A DNA stretch of 64,000 nt from an uncultured Clostridia bacterium (GTDB lineage: Bacteria > Bacillota > Clostridia > Christensenellales > Borkfalkiaceae): the NCBI GenBank assembly GCA_934247935.1, contig CAKQKE010000003.1, positions 124,001-188,000 of the forward strand, given 5' to 3'. Below, piece after piece: positions 50,787 to 59,646 of the stretch. Positions within the stretch are counted from its first letter, which is position 1. Each line of letters opens with the position of its first letter. The notes below the pieces were generated by a model. That model had not been told where the DNA came from. It searched no databases and saw only the letters and a list, made by a program, of their open reading frames with translations. Position numbers and translations under genes: made by a program.

Positions 50787-50833
50787 ATATCAATTTTTGA
50801 GATTTTATACTTGACTTTCTCAAATATTGAGAG
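50787..50833. promoter_or_regulatory. Paired operators near the second XRE gene
   Basis: ATATCAATTTTTGAGAT at 50787-50803 (one mismatch in the arms) and TTCTCAAATATTGAGAG at 50817-50833 (TCTCAA/TTGAGA perfect). Centres are 30 bp apart. The second fills the spacer of the plus-strand promoter. Confidence 0.6.
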
Positions 50834-50839
50834 TATTAT
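50811..50839 (+). promoter_or_regulatory. Operator-containing promoter of a short plus-strand transcript
   Basis: TTGACT (50811-50816), spacer 17 that is itself a palindrome, TATTAT (50834-50839). Same layout as the promoter at 4135-4163. Confidence 0.65.
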
Positions 50840-50845
50840 ATTATT

Positions 50846-50960
50846 AAGCAATAGAAACGGCAGAAACGTTTGTCGCTCAACAATACAAAAAACCACCGAC
50901 TTGAAAACATTTTTAGTGCAAACTATTAATGCTTTATTCTTGTCGGCGGTTTTTGTTTTT
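50846..50960 (+). ncRNA. Candidate small RNA ending in an intrinsic terminator
   Basis: From the predicted start point the transcript runs about 115 bases to a terminator whose arms are AACCACCGAC (50891-50900) and GTCGGCGGTT (50942-50951), one mismatch, followed by a T-rich tract. No reading frame with a ribosome site fits; the longest short frame gives a 19-residue peptide from a TTG codon. A small RNA controlled by the neighbouring XRE protein is the simplest reading. Confidence 0.45.
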
Positions 50961-51157
50961 ACCATAAATATCAATATACTACACTCAAACTTTTTGCATT
51001 ATTAAAAAACACTAAAAATATAAATAAACGCAACAACGGCTATCGGTTTTATTATCTTTCGCCTTATAAAAAACGCAAAAAAAAGATAAACTCTTTACAC
51101 AATGACCCAACATTGCACGGCTTTCCCTTAAGCCCCAAAAATTAAACGCCGTCATTT

Positions 51158-51195
51158 AAAAAAATATAAGAGGCTGCAAAACGCCGCAACCTCTT
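51158..51195 (-). terminator. Terminator of the 51221 lipoprotein gene
   Basis: AAGAGGTTGC and GCAGCCTCTT pair (one mismatch) and are followed on the minus strand by ATATTTTTTT. 25 bases after the stop codon. Confidence 0.75.
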
Positions 51196-51220
51196 ACTCT
51201 TTATCATTATATATAATATA

Positions 51221-52813
51221 TTATTTGTTGGATTCGGAATCTTTCAACGAGTCAAGTGCGTTGTCATACGTCTTTTTGTCGCCGCTGCTGTACTTTCCGC
51301 AGAGCATATCGCCTAAAGCCTTACGATTTTCGTACTTGCTGCCCTTGAGAAGGTCTTGATAATCGGTCATGAGTTCGTCGAGTTTTTCGTCGTATTCTTT
51401 ACCCGTAAGTCCTTCGAGGTCGGTAGCGTGAGTCGTCTTGATATATTCCTTTACGTCAAGCGGACAAGAATAAATATATCCGTTGCAGTTGGTCGCATTT
51501 AAGCAAACGAGAAGTCTGTCACCGACCACTTCGGCATTGTACCAACTTGTGTTTGCCGTAAGATAAGTGATTTGCTCGAGTTCTGCCTTTTCGCCTGCAA
51601 GAAGTTTCGTAAGATTAATTCTGTAATAAAGCGAATTTGCGGTGAAGTACATGAAATCGCCCTTTACAAAAGCAATCGTAGCACCCGTAACAGTGCTGTC
51701 ATAATATATAGAAGTAACGCCGAAGTTTGTGGAAGCGTCATTTTCTTTGGTGTAATCGTACTTCATAAGACCCTTATCGCCTACATACAAAATAGCGTTT
51801 TTAGCGTAATAATAAGACTTTGAAGAGAAAATCGTGCTTGCGTTTGTTCCGTTTGAAACGACGTCGCCCTTTGCAAGGTTGTCTGCATATTCCCCTTTAA
51901 CGAGAGTGGAAGCCTCTACTGCCTTGTAAGTAGTAGCCGCGCTCGACGAAGAAGAAACTTCCGCATAAGAATAATAAAGCGTGCCGCCCGTGTATTTGAT
52001 AAGCGTGTAAGTTACGCCCAAAGAACCGGTGCCGGGGATGCCGTCTTCTCTGTAAGAACCTGCGCCCGTGATAAGTTTTTCCTCTTCCTTTGCGCCGAAA
52101 GAATATCTGTAAAGGTCGTTGAAACTTTCGTCGGTGTCAAGGTCTTCGTTGTGAGTTGTTCTTGTAAAATACATGCAGTTGTCGCCCGCATCGCCGAAAA
52201 TATAAGCCTTTACGGGGTCGGAAACAAATACTTTTTTCCCTGCATTGTCAAAAACGTTGATTACCGTTTTCGAATCGGCAGTAGTGATATATACGATATA
52301 AACCTTTCCGTCGGTACCTTCGACAAACCTGAACGTAGTTGCGTTGCCGCTTACTCTTTCAAGAACCGTATTGTTTTTACCGTCGAGTTTCATTTTGCAG
52401 AAATCGAGATATTCGTTCTGGATTGCGCCCGTTTTGTCCTTAATGGAAGTCGGGGTTGCATAATAAACGTAATCGCCGTAAATATATACGCCCGCTTCAT
52501 AATCGCCCGAAGACAAAACCTTGGGCACAAGTACGTCTACTTCCGCTTTATCGGGAGTCGATACGTCGCTTTTCTTCATTCTTACAAGCGAACCTTTTAC
52601 GGGACTGCCGAAATTATTGCTTGCGGTATAACCCTCGTTGCCGTTTATAAAATAAACGTAATCGCCTTTTTCTACAAGGAAACCGCCGTTAGAACTTACT
52701 TCGCCAGCATAGTTTACCTTTTTAACACTCCAACTGCTTTCTTTTCCGCAACCGCAGAAAAGCACTGCGCACATAGCAATTAAAGCCAACAAACTTAAAA
52801 TTTTCTTGTACAT
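51221..52813 (-). CDS. Lipoprotein, probable beta-propeller (DUF5050-like)
   Basis: 530 residues. Lipoprotein signal peptide with Cys22 (LFCGCGKES). Repeated aromatic strands of the form GDYVYFINGNEGY, GDYVYYATPTSI, GTLYYSYAEVSS and GDFMYFTANSLYYRINL recur every 40-60 residues, as in DUF5050/prolow-density-receptor-type propellers of Clostridia. The last 80 residues are helical and charged (EGLTGKEYDEKLDELMTDYQ). It is likely a surface protein that binds other proteins or peptides; the ligand is unknown. It is transcribed alone from the promoter at 52890-52918. Confidence 0.82.
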   Translation of the reverse strand: MYKKILSLLALIAMCAVLFCGCGKESSWSVKKVNYAGEVSSNGGFLVEKGDYVYFINGNEGYTASNNFGSPVKGSLVRMKKSDVSTPDKAEVDVLVPKVLSSGDYEAGVYIYGDYVYYATPTSIKDKTGAIQNEYLDFCKMKLDGKNNTVLERVSGNATTFRFVEGTDGKVYIVYITTADSKTVINVFDNAGKKVFVSDPVKAYIFGDAGDNCMYFTRTTHNEDLDTDESFNDLYRYSFGAKEEEKLITGAGSYREDGIPGTGSLGVTYTLIKYTGGTLYYSYAEVSSSSSAATTYKAVEASTLVKGEYADNLAKGDVVSNGTNASTIFSSKSYYYAKNAILYVGDKGLMKYDYTKENDASTNFGVTSIYYDSTVTGATIAFVKGDFMYFTANSLYYRINLTKLLAGEKAELEQITYLTANTSWYNAEVVGDRLLVCLNATNCNGYIYSCPLDVKEYIKTTHATDLEGLTGKEYDEKLDELMTDYQDLLKGSKYENRKALGDMLCGKYSSGDKKTYDNALDSLKDSESNK

Positions 52814-52889
52814 TTAATTTAACTCCTTTTTTTGGGAATAAATTTTTCCAGCCACCCATAAAAATATAAATATATGGATACACTTTAAT

Positions 52890-52918
52890 ATTATATACTA
52901 TAATTCAAATTTAAGCAA
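52890..52918 (-). promoter_or_regulatory. Promoter of the 51221 lipoprotein gene
   Basis: Minus strand TTGCTT (52913-52918), spacer 17, TATAAT (52890-52895). Confidence 0.65.
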
Positions 52919-52969
52919 TCCTTTTCTTGAAAATTTTTGATAACAATTGTACGATTTAGGAGATTTTCT

Positions 52970-53371
52970 ATGGGCAAACTCAATCTTTGGGACGTTTTTG
53001 AAAAGTTGACGGGCGGTTTTTCTTCTTCGCAAAACGGAAACGAAGGGGCAAGCGGGCAAAACCCCTCTGCCGACTTCGGTGCAAACGGACAAAAAAATGT
53101 TTACGGCGCAGGCTCTGACACCGTCTTCGGCGGACAAAAAACCGCTTACGACAACGGCAAAAATAACGATAACGCGCAGTCTGACACGAGTAATAATATA
53201 CAAAATACCGATAATACAAAGCAAAATTTAAACGGAAAAATGCAAAACTTAAACAATGGCACACAAAATTCACACCATACAGATAAAAATGCAAAAACAT
53301 ATACTTTCGATTTATTGAAAAGGCACAACGAAGCATCGGCGCGCATTGACGAGCGAATTAAAAATAAATAA
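52970..53371 (+). CDS. Small low-complexity hydrophilic protein
   Basis: 133 residues from the ATG at 52970 (TAGGAG site); an upstream start at 52937 precedes this site. The N-terminus MGKLNLWDVFEKLTGG and C-terminus FDLLKRHNEASARIDERIKN look folded, while residues about 18-105 are rich in Asn, Gln, Gly and Asp and probably disordered. No signal peptide. No family is recognised. It is divergent from the lipoprotein gene at 51221; TTGAAA-18-TACGAT at 52927-52956 could be its promoter. Confidence 0.62.
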   Translation: MGKLNLWDVFEKLTGGFSSSQNGNEGASGQNPSADFGANGQKNVYGAGSDTVFGGQKTAYDNGKNNDNAQSDTSNNIQNTDNTKQNLNGKMQNLNNGTQNSHHTDKNAKTYTFDLLKRHNEASARIDERIKNK

Positions 53372-53483
53372 TTTGCCGTTTATCGGGTGCGATTTGATTT
53401 AGTCGATTAAAATTTATATCTTGGTGATTTTTATAATTTGACCTATCGTCAATTTGCAATTTTTACTGCAAAAATAGTCTTTA

Positions 53484-53523
53484 TTTTGCCTTTTTTACTC
53501 GATACGTATGTAATAAAAACGAC
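53484..53523. repeat. Palindromic ACGTA-core element (copy h)
   Basis: TTTTGCCTTTTTTACTCG, then ATACGTATGTAATAAAAACG. Located 113 bases after the end of the 52970 gene. Confidence 0.55.
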
Positions 53524-53761
53524 AAAACGGCGCAAAATTTTTCACTTTTGCCTTGTTTGGCTTGTATAAATTTTGCGTGCAAAAGAAAATTACAATAACA
53601 CCCCGAATCCGACATTTTTGTGCATTTTTTGCACCGTTAAATGATATATACTGTAAGAAAAGAAAAACTTGCAAAATAATTATTAAACTCGCTTTTAATA
53701 CAACTCGGTATTATTGCGCTCGTTTGTCTTGATTTTTCTAAATTTATCGACGTTAAGTTTC

Positions 53762-53922
53762 AGCCCTCCTTGTGTAAAGGAGGGTGGCTCGCGGAATGCG
53801 TGACGGAAGGATTGTAAAGCAAATTTAAGTAAAATAAGTCGATTTTCATTAAAACAAACCGATTTTAAACTCAAACAAAACAATCCCTCAGTCAGCCTTG
53901 CTGACAGCCCCCTTTGCACAAA
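53762..53922. mobile_element. MITE-like element with long imperfect inverted ends
   Basis: About 160 bases. The left end AGCCCTCCTTGTGTAAAGG, continuing through TGACGGAAGGATTGT, is matched in inverse orientation by the right end ACAATCCCTCAGTCAG ... CCCCCTTTGCACAAAG. The right-end motif is one I know as a common dispersed repeat of gut Firmicutes. There is no coding capacity, so mobility would need a transposase elsewhere. Confidence 0.7.
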
Positions 53923-54359
53923 GATGCCGAGATATTTCGTTTTAAATTTATATTTCATATATATTTATATTTCATATATAATAATTTAGACGAAAATATA
54001 TCTTTCTATATTTCGCATATTACTATTTTAATCGCAAGAAAAATTTGTTTTTCATACGTATTTCCAACCTCATTAGAACAATTTTTGCACCGTCAAGTCG
54101 ATTTGTGCTGCGTTAAACGATTTTCAAGTACGTATAGTACGTGTTCAGTCGTTTGCCTTGTCCAAACAAGCCGCAGCCATATGCAAAAAAAGACCGACTC
54201 GTATATTTTGCGGGCGATTTTACGGCGTAAAAACACTACGTGCCGCAAAAATACGCAGAAAACGGTAAAAACTGTGCCGTATTTGCGGTTTGTTCTGCCA
54301 AGGTCGAAAATACGTACGATAATATTAAATTCAGTTAAAGTTGTTGACAGGTAATATAT

Positions 54360-55367
54360 ATGAATTTTGTTAAAAAAACAATAGTATTGAAAATGCGCGA
54401 CAACTTAAATGCGCAAAATAGCCGCGCGGTGGTAATTTTGCAAAAAAGTTATTCGGGACTTACCGCAAGGCTGCTGCTTACCGATTTTTCCGAGACTAAA
54501 GCGGTCACGCTTATACTCTGCTCGGCGGGCGGAGAAATTCAATTTGCTTTGCCGAATTTCAATTCAGGCGACCAGCAACTTGTTTTCAGCCGCGATTTCG
54601 ATATAGAAAACGGCGTAAGCGTGTATATTTTAAACAAAAACGACGAAATTATCGCCTACGGCGCATGCGGAGAAAGCAAAATACAATTTACGGAGATTAT
54701 TAAAAAATACCATGAGAAGATTTACAAGAACTCTGAGTACCAGACTTACATCGAGAAAGAAACAATTTTTAACGACACAGACTCATTCGGACGAACAGTC
54801 TACAACGACGACGCCGTCGCCGAAGACAACTACTTTAAAAACGCAGACGTCGACTTTAAAGAACTGAAAATTTGCGATTATGACCAACAAAAATTACGCT
54901 CTTTTGACGAAAATGGCAACTCTTTCTCTTTTGACGCAAAACAAGAAAAAGAACAAACGTTACGGCATACGTTTACTCAGAACGAAACTGATTTTTTTAA
55001 GGAACAAATTGCCGCAAACGGAAATTGCGGAAATTTCGGATATTACGATAAAGTAAAAGAGTTTTTAGACGATATTTTTGAAAAATACGAGTGCGAAAAC
55101 AACTTGCAACAACTGATAACCGGCAGCAAATGGGCTAAAATTTCGTGCGGACAAAACAAATATTACGTCGTGGGGCTGATTTTGCACGGGGAGACGCCCT
55201 CTTACATATGTTACGGCATACCCGGGACTTATTTACACCAACCCGAAATTTTAAAGGGCATTTCGTCTTTTATTCCGTCGTCGCTTTTTGGCGACCAAAA
55301 TGACGGGTATTGGGTAATGTATCAGGACGTAGGCACGGGCGAGTGCGTGGTTTTACACCCGTTTTAA
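54360..55367 (+). CDS. Conserved-looking protein of unknown function
   Basis: 335 residues with AGGT about 8 bases before the ATG. Three parts can be seen: an N-terminal beta-rich segment (residues about 5-110, with LLLTDFSETKAVTLILCSAG), an acidic Asn/Asp-rich linker (about 125-205), and a C-terminal domain (about 215-335) with NNLQQLITGSKWAKISCGQN, YYVVGLILHGETPSYICYGI, PGTYLHQPEILKGISSFIPS and GYWVMYQDVGTG. I recall this layout from hypothetical proteins of Clostridia but cannot assign a function. No signal peptide or membrane segment. A strong terminator follows. Confidence 0.8.
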   Translation: MNFVKKTIVLKMRDNLNAQNSRAVVILQKSYSGLTARLLLTDFSETKAVTLILCSAGGEIQFALPNFNSGDQQLVFSRDFDIENGVSVYILNKNDEIIAYGACGESKIQFTEIIKKYHEKIYKNSEYQTYIEKETIFNDTDSFGRTVYNDDAVAEDNYFKNADVDFKELKICDYDQQKLRSFDENGNSFSFDAKQEKEQTLRHTFTQNETDFFKEQIAANGNCGNFGYYDKVKEFLDDIFEKYECENNLQQLITGSKWAKISCGQNKYYVVGLILHGETPSYICYGIPGTYLHQPEILKGISSFIPSSLFGDQNDGYWVMYQDVGTGECVVLHPF

Positions 55368-55752
55368 AATTTTGATTCTGCCGAGTGCTTTTTATGTTTG
55401 TCGGCACTTTTTATGTTTTTTTACGCCAATTTATGTTTTGGGGCTTTCGGCATTTGATTGCCGCCACCCTCTATTTTTTGGTTTTTATTTTTGTTTTTTA
55501 CAAACTTTAACAAGCATTAACAAAACGTTATTTTCGCATTTTGGGCTTTTTTAGCAGACAAAAACGAATATCCCGCATTAAAACTTACATTTAAAAAACG
55601 CCGTTCCCTTTTTACGGAACGGCGTTTTTTTGTTTTTGATTTTTATTTCTCCAATTTATTTTATTAAGTTTCGTCCGCATTTATTTTATTACATTTCGCC
55701 CTACTTAATTATAATCGCTTAATTTTAAACGGCTATTGTTTTTCTGCCTTTA
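55368..55752. other. Convergent intergenic region
   Basis: Apart from the terminator at 55593-55631, nothing is recognised. Confidence 0.5.
55593..55631. terminator. Bidirectional terminator between convergent genes
   Basis: AAAAAACGCCGTTCC and GGAACGGCGTTTTTT are exact complements separated by 8 bases. Confidence 0.9.
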
Positions 55753-57252
55753 TTATATTTCGACTGCATTTTGCGGAAGATCCGGCGTTAAAGAATTGTC
55801 GCCTTTTACAATAAAAAATTCGTGGTGGTAAGTTTTGTGCGGAACGATAAACAGTTTTTTGCCCTTATAAATTTTTTCTATATCTTTTTTAAGCAAGCCG
55901 CTACCTGTCAAAGCCTCTGCCACGTGGACGTTTAAGTCGATAATCGCACTTGAATAATCTTGTGCAAACAAATCTAAAAGTGCGGTCCTTATTTTCATAA
56001 CGACGTATTCGTTGCTGTAAATCGTGCCTTCGCCCTTGCAGTATGGACACGGCTGAACAAGCATCGACGCGCTTTCTCTTCTCTTTTTCTTCCTCGTAAA
56101 CTCCACGAGACCCAGACCAGTCATGCCGATTACGTTGCATTTGGTTCTGTCGGTTAAAAGAGCCTCGGTAAGCACGCTTAATATGGCATTGCGGTGTTCT
56201 TCTTTGTGCATATCGATAAAATCGACGATTACTATGCCGCTTATGTTGCGCAAACGCACTTGTCGCGCAATTTCTTTAGCCGCCGCAACGTTGGTGATAA
56301 ACACCGTTTCTTCAAGTGAATCGACACCCGTGAATTTACCCGTGTTTACGTCGATTACCGTCAACGCCTCGGTTTTGTCGATGACTATATATGCACCGTT
56401 TGGCAAATCGACCCTGTTTCTGAGCAATCTGTCGACTTCGGCAATAAGTCCGTAATGCTTGAATATATCCTCTTTTTCGCTGTAAAACGATATTTTTTCT
56501 ATATCGTCTTTAGCCTTTTTCGATGCGGCTTTCATTACGTAATCGTATAAATCTTTGTCTGCCACCAAAAATTCGTGAACGTCTCTGCTGTCGATATCTC
56601 TTAGCATTCTGTTTGCCAAATTTCCTTCTTCATACAAAGTCGCGGGGACGGCGGCATCGGCATAAGCCGACATTACGTCATTAAACCCTTCGATTAAATA
56701 TTTTGCGTCGCGTGAAAGTTCTGCTTTGGTCGCATTTTCCGCTGCGGTACGCACGATAAACCCGCCTTGCGGTCTTTTTATCGAATCGGCGTAAGCGGTG
56801 AGTTTGTCTCTTTTACTCTCGTCGATGATTTTACGGGAAACGCCTATGTAGTCTATGTAAGGCATATACACCAAAAGTCTGCCGACGAAAGAAAGTTGGG
56901 TCGAAAGTCTGACTCCTTTTGTGCCGACGGGGTCTTTTACCGCCTGAACAAGCACTTCGTCGCCCACGTGCAACTCGGGCATGTTAAGTTGAATATTACC
57001 TTCTTCGAGCACCGATTTGTCGTAAAGCACTTCGCAATCGCCGAGGTACAAATATCCGTTTTTTTGTAGTCCCACATCTATAAACGCGGCTTGCATGCCG
57101 CCGACGATGTTTTCTACTCTGCCCTTATAAATACTTCCCGCAACGACAGTCTTGTTTTTTCGTTCAAGTTGATATTCGAGCAATTTGTTGTCGTCCGCAA
57201 GAGCGGCTATTATGTTGTCCCCCACGCTGTCGAGCAATATACGTTTAGACAT
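55753..57252 (-). CDS. rng: Ribonuclease G/E family
   Basis: 499 residues, RNase G-sized. S1 RNA-binding domain at about 38-125 (GSIYKGRVENIVGGMQAAFI, DVGLQKNGYLYL). The catalytic DNase I-like domain has both metal-binding aspartates, in LTVIDVNTGKFTG and IVIVDFIDMHKEEHR. The Zn-link CPYC occurs near residue 407 (PCPYCKGEGTIYS). It cuts single-stranded RNA in rRNA and mRNA processing. It overlaps the preceding gene by 8 bases and is the third gene of the radical SAM operon, an order common in Clostridia. Confidence 0.94.
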   Translation of the reverse strand: MSKRILLDSVGDNIIAALADDNKLLEYQLERKNKTVVAGSIYKGRVENIVGGMQAAFIDVGLQKNGYLYLGDCEVLYDKSVLEEGNIQLNMPELHVGDEVLVQAVKDPVGTKGVRLSTQLSFVGRLLVYMPYIDYIGVSRKIIDESKRDKLTAYADSIKRPQGGFIVRTAAENATKAELSRDAKYLIEGFNDVMSAYADAAVPATLYEEGNLANRMLRDIDSRDVHEFLVADKDLYDYVMKAASKKAKDDIEKISFYSEKEDIFKHYGLIAEVDRLLRNRVDLPNGAYIVIDKTEALTVIDVNTGKFTGVDSLEETVFITNVAAAKEIARQVRLRNISGIVIVDFIDMHKEEHRNAILSVLTEALLTDRTKCNVIGMTGLGLVEFTRKKKRRESASMLVQPCPYCKGEGTIYSNEYVVMKIRTALLDLFAQDYSSAIIDLNVHVAEALTGSGLLKKDIEKIYKGKKLFIVPHKTYHHEFFIVKGDNSLTPDLPQNAVEI

Positions 57253-57871
57253 ACTCTCTCTCCAATACCGCGCGCACCGTTTCGTCGCCTATAAAAGATT
57301 GCGTCTTTAAAATATCGGTACAATTTCCGCCGAAATCGGCGATAAGTTTTTTTGCCAGATAGTCTGCCCTGAGCGGCTCGTTTCCCGCCGCAAGCACCGC
57401 TTTAAGCACACCGCCGCATAAAAATTCAAGCGAGTAAATTTTACTCCTGACTTCCTTGATATTGTCTTTTTTATCGACAACGGTGTACGTAATACTGTCC
57501 AAAACCTTGTTTACGTCAAAATAATTTATACCCGAAATTTCGTATTCGGCGCGGTTTAAAATATTTGCTATATTGCACTTTTTGTTCACCCGAAAAGCCT
57601 CTGTGCAATTTATCCATTTTGGAGAAAACTTATTGAACAAATTTTTAAACTCTTCGGCGGGGGTGTCGGTGTCGACGTAACAATATTCCGCCATCGTCCT
57701 TTGACCTACCGGCACGGGAGAAGACATATTGACCGTCATTCTGTGGGCGAAACCGTTGCTTCGCGCGACTTGCATGCCCGCCCTTATAAGCGTCATCTGA
57801 ATATGCCGCATTGTGTCAAGGTGAGAAATAAATTCTCCTCCGTCGAGTTTTGAATAACGAAAAACTATCAT
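57245..57871 (-). CDS. TIGR03936-type radical SAM-linked protein (DUF2344)
   Basis: 208 residues from the ATG at 57871, which overlaps the upstream stop codon (ATGA) and has AGGTG 7 bases before it; a GTG at 57880 is an alternative. The family opening IVFRYSKLDGGEFISHLDTM and HMTVNMSSPVPVG-like block (FAHRMTVNMSSPVPVGQRTM) are clear. The family always follows a TIGR03960 radical SAM gene, as here, and in some genomes is fused to it. A role in RNA modification or tRNA-related chemistry has been suggested by context only. Confidence 0.9.
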   Translation of the reverse strand: MIVFRYSKLDGGEFISHLDTMRHIQMTLIRAGMQVARSNGFAHRMTVNMSSPVPVGQRTMAEYCYVDTDTPAEEFKNLFNKFSPKWINCTEAFRVNKKCNIANILNRAEYEISGINYFDVNKVLDSITYTVVDKKDNIKEVRSKIYSLEFLCGGVLKAVLAAGNEPLRADYLAKKLIADFGGNCTDILKTQSFIGDETVRAVLEREYV

Positions 57872-59646
57872 AATTTGCACCTATACTCTTTTTGAATACC
57901 GCAAGCGTTGCATTGTTTTTTACAGTTGGGCGTGACCTTTGACTCATAAGCCGTGTGCCTTTCACGCAGTAAAAACTTTTTATCTATCATCATATCTATA
58001 AAATCCCATGGCAAAATTTCGTCTTCGCGGTATTCTCTCGTGTATGTTTCTGGGGTGAGTCCGCAAGCCGAAAACGCTTTGTTCCAATTTTCGATATCAA
58101 AAAATTCGTTCCAACTTTCGAGATACGCACCGTTTTTGTATGCCTCGGCAATTACTTTGCCCAGCCTTCTGTCTCCTCTTGCAAGCACCGCTTCTATCTG
58201 AGATAATTCAAAATCGTTCCACGAAACTATTACGCCTTTGATGAAAAGCCGTTTTCTCAGAACGTCGAGTTTGTGTTTGAGTTCTTCTTTGTTAATCTGT
58301 CTTTCCCATTGGAAAGGAGTAAACGGCTTGGGAATAAACGTGGATGCGCTTATGCTTATCCTGAGTCCCCTTAAAATTTTTGGCTTTTGTAAATATTTAT
58401 CCCTTATTTTATCCACGATGTCGCAAATTCCGTTTAAATCTTCGTCCGTTTCGGTGGGCAAACCTATCATAAAGTACAATTTTATGCTCGAATAACCCAC
58501 GTCGAAAGCCATGTCGATCGCCCGCGCTATTTCGCTTTCGTCGATGTCTTTATTTATAACGTTGCGGAGTCGTTGCGTACCTGCTTCGGGCGCGAAAGTA
58601 AGGCTGTTTTTCCTCGTTTCTTGCACGAATTCGCTGTCGAAACTGTCGAGACGGAGTGACGGCAACGCCAAATTTACGTCGGGAAGTTGCTCTTTTAACT
58701 CGGTGATAAGTTGCGGCAAATAAGGATAATCGCCCGTCGAAAGGCTGTTCATGCTGAGTTCGTCAAAGCCGCCTTTGCGGACAATGCTGCATGCTTGCTT
58801 TACGAGGGTTTGCACTTTTTTGGGTCTTACGGGTCTGTACACAAAACCCGCCTGACAAAATCTGCAACCCCTGTAACAACCCCGTGATACCTCTATAATC
58901 CCTCTGTCGAACACCGCCTCGGTATTTGCAGACAAAAAATGGTCGGGGAAAGCCGCGTCGTCAAGATTTTTACACAACGCTTTTTTTACTTTATATTTAC
59001 TTTCAAACGAACGTATAGTTCCGTCGGAGTTGTAGTTTACAGTCATAAACTCGGGCACGTACACGCCTTGAATTTCCTCGCTTGCTCGGCGCAAAAACTC
59101 TTCTCTGTCTTTTGTCTCTAACGCGAGTTTTGCAAGGTCTCGCATGCAGTCTTCGCCATCACCTATGGTAAAGATGTCAAAAAAATCGGCAAGCGGCTCC
59201 GGATTGCAAACGCACACGCCGCCCGCTTGAATAATCGGCCAATTACCGCCTTTTCTCTCCTCTGTCGTAAGCGGAATACCCGCCAGATCAAGCATATATA
59301 AAACTGTGGTATAACTCATTTCGTACGAAAGAGAAAAACCTATCATATCGAAATCTTTAAGCGGTCTTTTTAATCCCAACGAGTAAAGGGGAATGTTGTT
59401 TTCTTTGAGTGCCGTGCCGAAATCTTTGCCTACGGCAAAACAACGGTCAACGTTTACTCCGTCCACCTTTTTCATAGTGTCCTCGACGATTTTTATGCCG
59501 AGATTCGACATTGCCACTTCGTATATATCGGGGAAACAAATGCAGTAGTTGAACTTGTCCCACTTTAAATTTCCTTCGCCGTATTCTCCGCCGATATATC
59601 TCGACGGCTTTTCCACGTTAATTAAAATCTCATTAAGCGTCTTCAA
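57868..59646 (-). CDS. TIGR03960 family B12-binding radical SAM protein
   Basis: 592 residues. The N-terminal region (about 1-200) resembles a cobalamin-binding fold, with FNYCICFPDIYEVAMSNLGI and IGFSLSYEMSYTTVLYMLDL. The radical SAM cluster CxxxCxxC is in RGCYRGCRFCQAGFVYRP near residue 258, followed by LSTGDYPYLPQLI. The C-terminal part ends with a second Cys group (NCKKQCNACGIQKEYRCKL). The substrate is unknown. It begins the operon with the TIGR03936 partner and RNase G. Confidence 0.93.
   Translation of the reverse strand: MKTLNEILINVEKPSRYIGGEYGEGNLKWDKFNYCICFPDIYEVAMSNLGIKIVEDTMKKVDGVNVDRCFAVGKDFGTALKENNIPLYSLGLKRPLKDFDMIGFSLSYEMSYTTVLYMLDLAGIPLTTEERKGGNWPIIQAGGVCVCNPEPLADFFDIFTIGDGEDCMRDLAKLALETKDREEFLRRASEEIQGVYVPEFMTVNYNSDGTIRSFESKYKVKKALCKNLDDAAFPDHFLSANTEAVFDRGIIEVSRGCYRGCRFCQAGFVYRPVRPKKVQTLVKQACSIVRKGGFDELSMNSLSTGDYPYLPQLITELKEQLPDVNLALPSLRLDSFDSEFVQETRKNSLTFAPEAGTQRLRNVINKDIDESEIARAIDMAFDVGYSSIKLYFMIGLPTETDEDLNGICDIVDKIRDKYLQKPKILRGLRISISASTFIPKPFTPFQWERQINKEELKHKLDVLRKRLFIKGVIVSWNDFELSQIEAVLARGDRRLGKVIAEAYKNGAYLESWNEFFDIENWNKAFSACGLTPETYTREYREDEILPWDFIDMMIDKKFLLRERHTAYESKVTPNCKKQCNACGIQKEYRCKL

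Larger units (their letters stand above)
50676..51220. other. Regulatory region with small transcript
   Basis: It contains the two operators (50787-50833), a plus-strand promoter, a candidate small RNA (50846-50960) and the terminator of the 51221 lipoprotein gene (51158-51195). Two overlapping 64-codon frames, one on each strand, are not credible. Confidence 0.55.
53372..54359. other. Non-coding kilobase with MITE-like repeat
   Basis: It contains copy h of the dispersed palindrome (53484-53523), a MITE-like element (53762-53922) and AT-rich sequence with short direct repeats of TATATTTCATATA (about 53945-53980). The frames at 53695-53958 and 53914-54354 run through the repeat and are not credible. 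Confidence 0.55.

Noticed and set aside
50780..51005. 64-codon frames on both strands in the XRE/small RNA region
   Set aside because: The plus-strand frame begins upstream of the promoter's own -10, and the minus-strand frame overlaps the operators; neither has a ribosome site.
52898..53346. Minus-strand frames opposite the 52970 gene
   Set aside because: They are shadows of the Asn/Gln-rich coding strand, giving Arg/Phe/Tyr-rich products without ribosome sites.
53695..54354. Frames of 87 and 146 codons around the MITE-like repeat
   Set aside because: They run across the repeat ends and lack ribosome sites; the repeat is better explained as non-coding.
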